Below, in pieces: positions 9,408-18,492 of a stretch of DNA of 23,174 nucleotides (the stretch's first letter is position 1; every line of letters starts with the position of its first letter). Source of the stretch: Pinguiococcus pyrenoidosus. Its lineage: Eukaryota; Sar; Pinguiophyceae; Pinguiochrysidales; Pinguiochrysidaceae. The stretch spans positions 1 to 23,174 of the forward strand of contig JAAMXY010001731.1 in assembly GCA_019677205.1 (NCBI GenBank), read 5' to 3'. The position numbers and the translations under genes were made by a program. The notes under the pieces are model-generated. The model worked only from the letters and a program-made list of their open reading frames with translations, was not told where the DNA came from and searched no databases.

Positions 9408-9803
9408 GCAATGCTCGAGGCTGGCGGCGCCGCTCGCCTCGCAGCTTTCCGACTCGCTGCCGTAGGAATTGCAGCCTGCGGAACTTGCTCCATTTTACGG
9501 ATGTCTGGCTGTGGGATGCGGGAATAGAAGTTCGGCGGAGACAGCAGCTGCTCCGATTGGGTAGAATTGCATCACGAATGGGGTGGAAAAAACATGCGTC
9601 CAGGATCGAAACTTGACTTTGATCGACTTGGGGTGTTCGGGATTCGGGAGAGAGAGTCGCGAGCGAGAGACACGAGAGTCACGAGAGAGACAAAGGCAGC
9701 CGTCGCTTGCTTGGATATGCGGCATACGTATGGAAAAGTGGATAACATGGCGGGAATCGGATTTGGAGAAGGTTGCGGGGCATGAAAGAAATGGGATAGA
9801 TGT
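9408..9803. promoter_or_regulatory. Upstream region of the DUF4116 gene with GAGA tract
   Basis: A 396-nt region between the DUF4116 start and the proteasome gene stop, both on the minus strand. It contains GAGAGA/GAGTCACGAGAGAGA-type purine repeats at about 9647-9693. It presumably holds the DUF4116 promoter and the beta-6 3' UTR; no gene is seen. Confidence 0.45.
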
Positions 9804-10691
9804 CTAGTCGGCTCGAAGCCGGAAGCGGTGCCGCTCGATCCGCGCTCCGGCTCGAGGTGCTCTCCGAGCCGCAAGGACTGCCTGTCTGTGCCTCCCTACC
9901 GCGTCTGCCGCGTCTGCCGCTAGGTCCTGCTCATCTTGATCTGCGTCCGTCATGGCCGGCTGCTTCATGATGACAGCAATCTCCAACTCGTCCCCAATGG
10001 AAATGTCTCGCTCCGCCGCCGCTTGGAAGGCCTGCTTCACCTTCTCGACGACGCCGTCGGCACTCAAATCCCGCAGCACCAGCTTCTTTCCCTCCGTGGT
10101 GCACACCAGACGATCCAGGATGGGCTGCAGCAGCGGCCGCCCGGCTCCGACGCACGCCACAGGCACCGCCTCGTAGGAGCCCAGCGGGTCGAAGCAGTAG
10201 GTCCTGCCTTGCCCCGCGCGGTTCAGCCCCGCGATGACGTTCTGCACGTAGAACGGAGCACCCCTGCGCCTGTACAGCGCCTGAGCCAAAAGAGCCACCA
10301 TGCTGTGCACGTCGGGCGCCGGTCCCCAGTCGAGATCGCCGTGGCGCCGGCCTTCCCAGCGGAATCTCTGAAGCTGCTGCTGCAGAAAGCGCCAAAGCTG
10401 CGCCGTGTCACTCTGGCAGCCGCACGAGCCGATGGCCGTACTGGGGCCCAAAAACAGAATCCGACTGTGGTTCCGACTGAGGATGCTGTACCCATGACAG
10501 ACGCGCGTATCTGCGGCCAAAACGCAAAAGTCCGGGCCGGAGACGGCGCAGAGACTGCCCCCGTTGTCCTCGTAGTACGGCCTACCCGCCGCCTGCACCG
10601 GAGACGCGCTCCAGGACCTCAGCTCTACATTGGCAGAGGCGATGGGCGGGACAAGCGCGAAAAGCAGGACGACCAAAGCGGTAGAACGCAT
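9804..10691 (-). CDS. PSMB1: 20S proteasome subunit beta type-1 (beta-6), with putative signal peptide
   Basis: A 295-aa single-exon protein. Beta-6 signatures run in order: YYEDNGGSLCAVSG, FCVLAADTRVCHGYSI, AIGSCGCQSD, YVQNVIAGLN, YCFDPLGSYE, LLQPILDRLV, and AAERDISIGDELEIAVIMK. Beta-6 is a structural, catalytically inactive ring subunit, and no catalytic Thr-Thr start is seen here. The N-terminus is unusual: MRSTALVVLLFALVPPIA followed by SANVE is a textbook signal peptide with an Ala-X-Ala-like cleavage site, whereas beta-6 normally starts with a short cytosolic propeptide. The C-terminus is also unusual: about 40 residues rich in Ala, Asp and Arg lie between the usual end strand and a final RFRLRAD that resembles the family end LRKD. 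In-frame ATGs at 10748 and 10775 would add a basic stretch reaching the AT-rich island; 10691 was chosen because the signal peptide starts there. Confidence 0.92.
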   Translation of the reverse strand: MRSTALVVLLFALVPPIASANVELRSWSASPVQAAGRPYYEDNGGSLCAVSGPDFCVLAADTRVCHGYSILSRNHSRILFLGPSTAIGSCGCQSDTAQLWRFLQQQLQRFRWEGRRHGDLDWGPAPDVHSMVALLAQALYRRRGAPFYVQNVIAGLNRAGQGRTYCFDPLGSYEAVPVACVGAGRPLLQPILDRLVCTTEGKKLVLRDLSADGVVEKVKQAFQAAAERDISIGDELEIAVIMKQPAMTDADQDEQDLAADAADAVGRHRQAVLAARRAPRAGARIERHRFRLRAD

Positions 10692-11131
10692 CGTGCGTCG
10701 CTCTCTTCTTTCGAGAGGTACAGAAGATCCTTGCGACCTCGATTTCATGTTTAAAATTTCTTTACATAAATTCAAAATTTAGCATGCCTTATTTCAAAAT
10801 AAATATTAGAGTATTTGTTTGGAAATTAACATACATTCATCAAAAATTACTAATTAAAAATATGGAAAATATTTAAAGTATATAAAAATATTTTATAAAT
10901 CTAATGAGCTTAAATACAGGACCGCTAAGAGTTCTTCACGAATGCTCGTCTGGCTGAGGGAGCGCCTGGCGCCGCGCCCCCAACCACCCGTCTGCACCTG
11001 TTTTGTTTCCGCCCGAACTTTCCGTACTCCCCCCTAGTCGACTCTCTATCTCCGATCACGACGCCTGCGCGTGCGACGCCTGAAAACAAAGGAAGATCGA
11101 AAGGGTTCTTCGGCAGCAGTGCTGATTGACG
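10692..11131. promoter_or_regulatory. Divergent intergenic region with AT-rich island
   Basis: A 440-nt region between the divergent starts of the beta-6 gene and the small membrane-protein gene. It contains the AT-rich island at 10744-10918 and ordinary GC-rich DNA on the right. It probably holds both promoters, which is inferred from orientation alone. Confidence 0.5.
10744..10918. other. AT-rich island in GC-rich DNA
   Basis: Counting 10751-10920 gives 29 G/C in 170 bases, about 17%, against GC-rich flanks. The edges are sharp. No long frame, tRNA shape or tandem unit was seen. It could be a captured organellar (or nucleomorph-type) fragment or an AT-rich promoter element. Confidence 0.85.
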
Positions 11132-11527
11132 ATGGGGTTTCTGCTGTTCCGGCACCGTGTCCTCGTCGCACTCATCGTGCTCCTGACCTTCATCGCGTTC
11201 GGCGCGTACTCAAGCGAGCTGGACAACCTGGTGTGGCTCACCTGGGTCACTGGCATCGTCTTCACCTCGCTGATCCTGCTCTTCGACTGCGTCTTCTTCC
11301 AAGACTCCGCCTTCATCTTCGATCCGGATCCAGAGGTGCGCGGCATTTTTTGGCTCCTTTCGTCGGGTTTGGGACTCAAATGGCAAGAAAGAGGGGAGGC
11401 GAGAAAGGAAGGAGACAAGGGCATGATGCAGTTGTTTTGTCATGTTGCACATGAGCCCCCGTCAGAGCTGACCAACCTGTGTGCACCTTCGCAGAACTGG
11501 AGACGGCAGACGGATCCTCGATTCTGA
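11132..11527 (+). CDS. Small two-helix membrane protein, unrecognised
   Basis: The ATG at 11132 opens MGFLLFRHRVLVALIVLLTF, a membrane helix, followed by a second one, LVWLTWVTGIVFTSLILLFDCVFF, and FIFDPDPE. A GT-AG intron is likely at 11336-11494 (donor GAG|GTGCGC, acceptor TTCGCAG), giving 78 aa that end NWRRQTDPRF. The intron is 159 nt, divisible by three and free of in-frame stops, so an unspliced 131-aa form would read to the same TGA at 11525. The composition of the intronic stretch (KEGDKGMMQ, CHVAHEPPSEL) is less protein-like than the flanks. The gene is divergent from the proteasome gene. No family is recognised; existence as a gene is moderately supported by the two clean helices. 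Confidence 0.45.
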   Translation: MGFLLFRHRVLVALIVLLTFIAFGAYSSELDNLVWLTWVTGIVFTSLILLFDCVFFQDSAFIFDPDPEVRGIFWLLSSGLGLKWQERGEARKEGDKGMMQLFCHVAHEPPSELTNLCAPSQNWRRQTDPRF

Positions 11528-12070
11528 CGTGGATGCGCACGAGAGATCGGCTCGGATCGGACGCTGAGATGGGAGACCAAGCACGGACGCAACGTCGATG
11601 GCGACGCGGAGACGGGTGTCTCGCGGACCAGCGAGACGGTGACCGTGAAAACGAAGCGCTAGAAGTACAAGCTGCGACATGAAGGCCCCTTTCAAAAAAA
11701 AATCATGTCGGTGGACCCACTTCGCCTTGTATCCTGACCACTGGATTATCCAGGCCGGCATCACTAGGGCTGCTTCAAAATTCTGATGCGACACGGAAGA
11801 ATCAGGACACATCCAGTCTCCATAGTCTACTCCACAAACACACGAGTCACTAGAAGGAATCTTGTGCGCCAACGCGGCCGCGCACACTGTACTCTTAAAA
11901 CGCGCCCCGCTCACGAGCGATGCGTCATCCTTGTTATCAATATCGTCATTCACTGATCACCATCATGAGCACAAATCATCGGTTGTAGTCCACCTTCGTC
12001 ACCGCTACCACTACACGCGAACGAGAGGCCGCTCCTTTGAGCGTGCCCGACGCCGATACATGCACATACG
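11528..12070. other. Convergent intergenic region, no clear gene
   Basis: A 543-nt stretch between the stop codons of two convergent genes. A 163-codon minus-strand frame overlaps it but lacks recognisable domains. A run of nine A lies at about 11695-11703. The region is probably 3' UTRs. Confidence 0.45.
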
Positions 12071-15000
12071 CTACAACGCAGGAGACGTGTACGAGTGGAT
12101 CTCCTGCACCACCTCTCCCGCGCCAGAACTCGGGCCTTCGCTGCTCCTGCTCTTGCTAGTCTCGCCCATCGCCGCCTTTCCCGACGGGACGGCTGCCGCC
12201 GCCGATGGCGATGATGCCGCCGCCGACGACGAGGACGACCCCTCGGCGACGAGGTCTTTGTAGCTCCTACTGCGCCAACGACTATCCGTATGCCGGGATA
12301 TCCGGCGCAGCTCCGGGTTGCTCTGCGACGTCTGCCGAGCCGCCGACACCTTCAGGGGATGCGGGTTCGGCCGCGAACTCGACGGAAGGCTCAGGACCGC
12401 GAGCAGGACGCAGTAGAGGAAGGCAAACAGAGATCGGAGCGCGCGCCACAGCGACGCTTCTATGGCGTTCTGCCGCCTCCGGGACCACCAGCCGGTCGAC
12501 TGCTCGAAGGTGGAGCCGCCCGAGTGCTGCCCCCACGGCCGCTGCCATCGCGTCTGCTTGGGCGGGAGCTTCGAGGCCTTGCTCGGCAAGCCATCGGCAT
12601 CGCCTTGCGGCAACTCGCACGCCTCGCCTCGTCCTGAGCTCGCTGGCACTGGGGAGGCGCCGTTGTCCTGGATCAAGACGCGGAAGTCGTTCTTCGCGCA
12701 CTTCGGGGTCGCGCTCCGGTCGGCGAGGAAGCCCAGCCCAAGGCCCAGGAGCGGCCCGCTGAAAATGAAATCGTAGGCATCGTTCAACGTCGGCCCGATG
12801 CCCCCGCCGAGCCGAGACGGCAAGCCCCGGAGGGCCTCCGGAAGCTGCATCTGACTGAGGCCCAGGGTGTCGAAGGCGTACCCGACGCCCATGTTCATGC
12901 CGAGCTCCATGCCCATCGACATCGCCAAGCTCATGCCGACGTTATTGTCGGCGAAGACCATCCGGAACACCGCGAGGATGTGGTCCCATTCGGAATCCAG
13001 CACCGCCGAGTGGGACGCCACGGGGTTGAAGTGCGCGGGGGACGCCTCGGCGACCAGCGGGCTCTCCGCGTCCGCGCCAATCACAATCGGACCGCGACTC
13101 GCCGCGTGGATGGTGTCGAGGGGATGCTTGCTGCTGTGCGGGTCGGTCTTCGCTGCCGCCCTGCCACCTGAAGAGACGGGCGCCAGACCGATGCCAGGAC
13201 CGCCTCCCCGCCGCACGGAGATGTAGTCCTCGATGCTGGACTCGCCCTCGGCGACCGCAGCCAGCAGCTCCGCCGCGGGCTTTCGGTTCTCGACGCGAGG
13301 CTTCCGTGGCGACGGAGGTCGCCGGAGGAGCCACTGCCAGAAGGTGCGCCTCGTCGGCGGCGCCTCGTCGTCCTCGTCCGGGCGCACCTTCGACGGCTTC
13401 TCCTCCGGCGTGCCGCTGCTGTCCGGCTGCATGCTGACACGAAGATGGTGCCCATACAACTCCAGCGGAACGCCCGGCAGCAGCTTGTTCTCGATCCCGC
13501 GGTCCGTGAAGTACGCCCGGATGGCCACCTCCGACGTGTTCCCGTACTCGGTGGTGATGGCCTCGGCGAAGGTCCTGTTCGAGGCGAAGACGAGGTCCGC
13601 CGTGCTGATTCGGTCATGAGGATCGACGCCCGCCGCCGCGACGCCGCCCGGCATCCGCTCCCGGTCCGAGGCCGCGCGTCGCGCAACCTCATCCTCAAAG
13701 GATCTCTGCGCGCTCCGCACCAGTTCCACAATCCCCACTGCGATCCTCTCCCGAGCGAGCGGGGTGATCGAGTCCTCGCGGGTGTACTGCTCAAACATCT
13801 GGCGGCTGAGGAACGCGCTGCCCTCCTCGTCGGTGATCACGTCCACCAGGTAGCCGTCGAGGCGCACGGAGAACTCCATCGTCCGCGGTTCCCACGTGAA
13901 GGTCATGGTCGTGCCCGCCTTGCAGCACTCCGGCTGCACGTCGAGCCGCTGTGCGCTCCGGAGGAGCACCTCGAGGTTCTCCAACCCGATGGTCTTCCAC
14001 TCCTTGCGCATGGCGTTGCACATCACGGACGCCGGGACCCACTTGTTCATGGTCATGACCATCGTGCGTCCGTACAGCATCCAATCCGAGACGGACATGA
14101 TCGAGTGCACCAGCGGCTGGAACTTCATGGCGTCGAAGGACCGCTTGACGAAGTCCCTGCTCGGGAACGGGTTGTCGCTCCGCGCCTCCGGCAACTCCGG
14201 GAGGAATGGCTTCGCAAGGTTGTAGGCCTGGTGAAGGGCGGTGTTGGGGTCGACGGCAGCCGCCGCGGCGCCTTCGACATCCACATAGAGCGCCACAGTG
14301 TAAAAGCGGATGCCCAGGTACCACGTGAAAGGCCCTGCAAGGTAGACCCAGACGGAGCGAGTGAGTCGTGGTCGCAACACGAAGCAAATGAAAACGACAA
14401 ACCGTTGACGACAAGCAAGCAAGCAAGCAAGAAATAGGAGACATACCTGCGCCAAGGAGAATGCTCTTCGCGCCGTGGCCCTCGTCCGTGGCGGCGCCCC
14501 GCTGGTCAAAGACGGGGTCATCGGTGCCGACGTAGTGGCCGGTCTCGTCCTTGGGAAGCGGGGACACCTCCTTGTGCTGCGGGTGCTCCGGCCAGGAGAA
14601 GTTCTCGGCGAGATATCTGCTTTCGTTCCGGCCGATGACCGACGTCCCCGGTCGGAGGAAGTTTCTCAGCGTCGTCTTCATGCTGATGCCCGAGTCCGGA
14701 TCGACCCACTCGTCCGGCAGGGGGTCCAGCGCGCCGTCGGACGTGTCGTAGGAGAACGACAGCGTCGGCGTCACCTGCTTCAGCGCCTCGGCCCGTAGGT
14801 GGGCGTGGGAGGGCTTCATCCGGCTGCCCGGCACGGTCGGGACGTCCACCGTCGTGTTGGGCAGGGCGAACTCGTTGAGCGCGGACGTGTTGACCGTCTC
14901 CGCCGCTCGGGCGGCATCGGCGCTGCGCGAAGCTGCGTCTGCGTCTGCGTCTGCGTCGTCGCCGGTGCCGGTGCCCTGCTGCTTGGGCGGCAGGAACTCG

Positions 15001-15706
15001 ACCAGGCGGAAGCGCGTCGACAGCGCCGAGCACGGCGCCATTTCCGCCGTCTTGCCGAGCCGAAGCTTCTTCTTGTCCTGCGTCCCGACGCTGCCGTTGG
15101 CGGCGGGGGTGCGCATGATGCACTTCCGCCCGCTGAACACGGACCCCTGGCTGATGCGGCCCTCCGCATCGACGTCCCAGCGCTTCGCGCCGCAGCGGTT
15201 GCACCGCGTGGTGACGTCCACCGGCCCGGTCGGCCAGTGGCACTTGACGCGGTTCAGGCACACGGCGTCTCTCGCCGCTCTGCGCCGCTCCTTGCCCCGC
15301 GAGTCGTCGGCCTCCAGCTCGCCCTCCGCCGTCTCGACCCCTGCCGACACGGCGGCGAACTGGTAGGAGCCCGGGCGGCCGTAGACATGCCACAGCGAGT
15401 CGCCGCAGGAGCCGAAGCTGCCATCGGGGCCCAGGCAGGCGCCATCGGCGTCGTCCTGGATCCAGTAGAAGCGCCCGCTGAGGTTGGTGGCCACCTCCGC
15501 CAGGCTCTGCCGCCGCACGTTGGTGGGTTCCTGCGCACAGGTGGACGAGATGAGGGTCTACGCATCTCCTGGGCTTGGGCGTCGCGCGGCCCGCAAAGCG
15601 CGGGAAGAGCTCGGCTTACCGGTGCGACGGGCGTCTTTGGCCGCGACTTGAGCCCCATGAGCGTGAGCAGCACCGACACGAACAGTCGGCCGCTCGCGGA
15701 ATTCAT
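12071..15706 (-). CDS. Signal-peptide protein with chalcone-isomerase-like domain
   Basis: Exons 15706-15620, 15530-14447 and 14334-12071 give 1,144 aa; introns of 89 and 112 nt are GT-AG and in phase. Residues 1-29 include a hydrophobic leader (GRLFVSVLLTLMGL). Residues ~40-190 hold a Cys-containing module with GRFYWIQDDADGACLGPDGS, a CNRC pair and CSALSTRFRLVEF, resembling a secreted beta-trefoil-type carbohydrate-binding fold (weak). The second intron falls inside the best landmark: splicing joins SILLGAG to PFTWYLGIRFYTVALYVD, the opening of the chalcone-isomerase-like fold, and TMTFTWEPRTMEFSVRLDG with YTREDSITPLA continues it to about residue 600. Proteins of this fold include flavonoid enzymes and fatty-acid-binding members; I cannot place catalytic residues, so a binding role is as likely. 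Behind it lie a linker, a Met/Gly-rich segment (~857-880), a hydrophobic helix at ~1022-1040 and a Ser/Ala-rich tail. Confidence 0.75.
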
Positions 15707-16855
15707 GGTCGCGCTGGAGTTTGTCACTATCCGAGGCAGGCCAGGGTTTCTACTCCATTTGAACCGCGAATCTCCCGCTCGGTCGCCCGAATGCCTCGCC
15801 GCCTGCGCGCCGAAGGGCCTCTCCGGCTCCCGCGCAGCGCCGAGGCGCCTCTAGAAGCTTGGGAGACCCGGCGCAGCCGCCTTGGTCCGGGATCGCAGTC
15901 CGCTGGCGCGTCCGCGGCCGCAGCAGGCTGGCGTTGGGAGGCGACGAGTTGAACTGGGCCTTCGCTGAAGGCCGCAGAGCGCCTTCGCTGCTCGAGTTTC
16001 GCGCCGGCCCGAGCGCCGAAGGAGTGCGTGGGCAGAAGGTGTGCAGGAGACGCGCTTCGGAGAACAGCTGACGGCGGTGCAGTTGAAGAGCGCCGTAAGC
16101 CGCGATTCCAGCTCTTTGACGACTTCGCGTTGTTCGTGTACACTACGTGGATGCTCCCTACAAACATCTGCGTTCCTGGTCACCGATTTCCCGAAAAGCG
16201 ATTCTGGTTTCGGGACAGCGGACGCTGTAGTACCGGCGCGGGAAGGTGGTGAACAATGGGAAAAGGGAGCGGGAATTGGAGGATGGATGTAAAGCTACAG
16301 TTGGAGAAACGATGAGAACCAAGGATTGGCTGGGGATGGAATTGAAATGCGTGGACCAATCGATGGCCTTGTTGAGGTCAAACGGACGACAGCGGAGAAA
16401 GCCGCGGGAAAGCTGCGAGACTAGTCCAATTTCAAGATAAAGATATTGGTATTCGACTCGAAATTCGATATCCATTTTCTGCAGAGGAGTCCAGTACTGC
16501 TGAGTACTGCTAAGTACTGCAGTACTGCTGCTGAGCGCTGATATCAAGAACCAAACGAACGAACGCACCAAGTTTAGTTTCGATTTTGTTTCGAAAAGTT
16601 TGAGTGAAGCCTCAAATCAACACATCCACAAATAAATCCACACTCTACGCTCAAAAGAAGACCTCCCGAACGCCGATCCGCCGCACGAAAACAGGAAGAT
16701 CTTCCATATCCCAAATCCCCAAATCCCTCCCTTTCGCGCCGAAAGCCCCAAATCGCAGGCGCCCGAACGTAAAGCCAGTCCCACAGAATCCAAAGCGCCG
16801 TCCCTCCGTCACCCAGAACGCTCCCCCCAAAGCGTCAAGCGTCCGTGCCGCGGAG
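15707..16855. promoter_or_regulatory. Long divergent intergenic region
   Basis: A 1,149-nt region between divergent starts of the chalcone-isomerase-like and SPFH genes. The left half is GC-rich with only shadow frames. Around 16440-16680 it becomes less GC-rich and includes four AGTACTGC copies (16493-16528). The last 250 nt before the SPFH ATG are A/C-rich and look like a 5' UTR; they are open in the SPFH frame but have no ATG. No separate gene is supported. Confidence 0.5.
16493..16528. repeat. Four copies of AGTACTGC
   Basis: Copies begin at 16493, 16503, 16513 and 16521, at 10-, 10- and 8-nt spacing. Each contains the palindrome AGTACT. Confidence 0.85.
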
Positions 16856-18492
16856 ATGCAGGAGCAGGGCGAGTACCAGCCGCTTCTGGGCCGCGGGCGG
16901 CGCCTGGCGGACGGGCGGCCGGCGGGAGGGCTCAACAACTGCGTGAGAGAGACGTTTGAGGCCTGCGGCAGCAACCTGCCCGCCGTGCTGGTGGGCTTGA
17001 GTCTCCTGATCTTTGTGTCCTTCGCAGTGGTGTTCGTGCCCCAGAGCGTGCCAGTGGGCTTCTTCGCCGTGCGGCAGAACGGCCTCACGGGCTACGTGGA
17101 TCTGAGCAAAGTGTGGGAGCCCGGTCTGTATTTCCTGCCCGTGCGCCAGACTTTCATCCTCTTCCCCTCCACGCTCATTACGCTGGAGTTCAGTGACCGA
17201 GGCCGCGACTGGCAGGACCCCGACTTGGGCTTCAACATGCCCGACGGCGCGGCCATCTCCGCGCGGACCGGCCGGGACTCCGGCGATCCCGACTCCGGCG
17301 GACAGCCCGTGGTCATCGCGCTCAGCTTCCAAGTGCGCATTCCCAAGCAGAACATCCCGCTGGTGTACAACGCCTTCAGCACGGCCTACCGCGAGCGATA
17401 CGTGCTGCTCGCCAGGAACGTCGTGAACAACGTCGTGACGCACTACACCTCGGCGGAGTTCTGGGAGAACCGCGACACCATCTCCGATGACCTGCGGGAG
17501 ACGCTGAACGAGACCTTGGAACCGCAGGGCGCGGTCGTCGAGGGCATGCAGCTGCTGCGCGTGGACTTTGCGGACAAATACGAAGGTACGGCGCCAGAAA
17601 GACGACGCGCCGCGTCGCTCAACACCATCGGTCCCAGCGCCCTTCGGCAGACGTTGCTACTCCTTCTCCTCCCTTCTCCTCCTCCTCCTCCTCCTCCTCC
17701 TCCTTCTCCTTCTCCTCCTCCTTCTTATGCTCCTCCTCCTTCTTATCCTCCTCGCCATCCTCAGAATCATAATCACAGTCATGATCATAACTTCGCTCCG
17801 TTTCGTTTCGTTCCGATTCGTTCCGATTCGTTTCGTTTCGTTCCGGCAGATTTGATCACGGAGACCCAGATACAAAGTCAGCGGAAGATCACCAACGAGT
17901 ACCAGATGCAGGTACGGTCCCCGCTGGAGAAGCAGGCCAAACGTGTGCATGTCCAGCGAGCTGATCCATCGCACCCGCGCGTGCGTTGTCCGGGGCGTTG
18001 TCCGGGGCGTTGCATGGCAGGTCACGCAACTTCTCAAAGAGCTGGACGTTCGAAGCGCGAAGGTCGACGCGGAGACGACTTCAATACGGGTGCGACCTCC
18101 AGGCATACCAAGCGATGCGATGTTCCAGGAACACGCCGTTGGCGCGGCTCATCTGTTTCGCCTTCCTCCCAAACAATCGCTCTTGACGTCTGCCAGGCCA
18201 ACGCGGATGCGCTGGCGGCCTCTAGAATCAACTCCGCCATGGCCGAGGGCTTCGCAATAGAGCAGGTACGAAGCATGCTCGGGGACCTCGGCCGGCAAGT
18301 GCCCAAACGGCACCAGCCTAACTTCTGCTCCCCATCCAGAATGCAAAGGCGTCGGCGTTCGCCGGTGTCAAGTCGGGTCTCTCGCTCACCAACGAGCAGA
18401 TGCTGCAGTACGTCAAGGTCAACGCCATGCGGCGCCGCGGGGCGCAGGGCAAGACCACTTTGGGATTAAGTTACTCAGAGTTCGCGCCGTAA
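16856..18492 (+). CDS. SPFH/band-7 domain membrane protein, five exons
   Basis: Exons 16856-17585, 17850-17911, 18021-18089, 18197-18265 and 18340-18492 give 360 aa; all introns (264, 109, 107 and 74 nt) are GT-AG and keep phase. An N-terminal helix, LPAVLVGLSLLIFVSFAVVF, precedes a band-7 domain: VPVGFFAVRQNGLTGYVDLS, WEPGLYFLPV, IALSFQVRIP, then a coiled-coil arm with ITETQIQSQRKITNEYQMQ, VTQLLKELDVRSAKVDAET, ANADALAASRINSAMAEGF and the ending LTNEQMLQYVKVNAMRRR. SPFH proteins build ring- or cage-like oligomers on membranes and organise lipid or protein microdomains. This one is not obviously flotillin, stomatin or prohibitin; it fits a divergent eukaryotic band-7 group. The second, third and fourth exons are only 62, 69 and 69 nt and would be missed by simple frame searches. 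The ATG at 16856 is the first in frame. Confidence 0.9.
17655..17750 (+). repeat. CTC/CTT pyrimidine microsatellite in SPFH intron 1
   Basis: A run of TCC/CTT units covers about 17655-17750 in intron 17586-17849, followed by TTTCGTTTCGTTCCGATTCG-type repeats at about 17797-17846 just before the acceptor. These make the intron the longest of the gene. Confidence 0.85.

Noticed and set aside
9936-10754. 272-codon plus-strand frame
   Set aside because: Antisense shadow of the proteasome gene.
10692-10775. Upstream in-frame ATGs (10748, 10775) of the beta-6 gene
   Set aside because: They would bury the signal peptide behind a charged stretch and begin inside the AT-rich island; the 10691 ATG gives the more ordinary leader.
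11462-11953. 163-codon minus-strand frame between convergent genes
   Set aside because: It overlaps the last exon of the small membrane protein in antisense, has no recognisable domain and includes a homopolymer; likely chance.
13445-14437. 330-codon plus-strand frame
   Set aside because: His/Arg/Val-rich shadow antisense to the chalcone-isomerase-like exon 3; typical of GC-rich coding DNA.
16604-16855. 84-codon N-terminal extension of the SPFH protein
   Set aside because: No ATG is present in that open stretch; it has Lys/Pro/Ser/Asn-rich, UTR-like composition.
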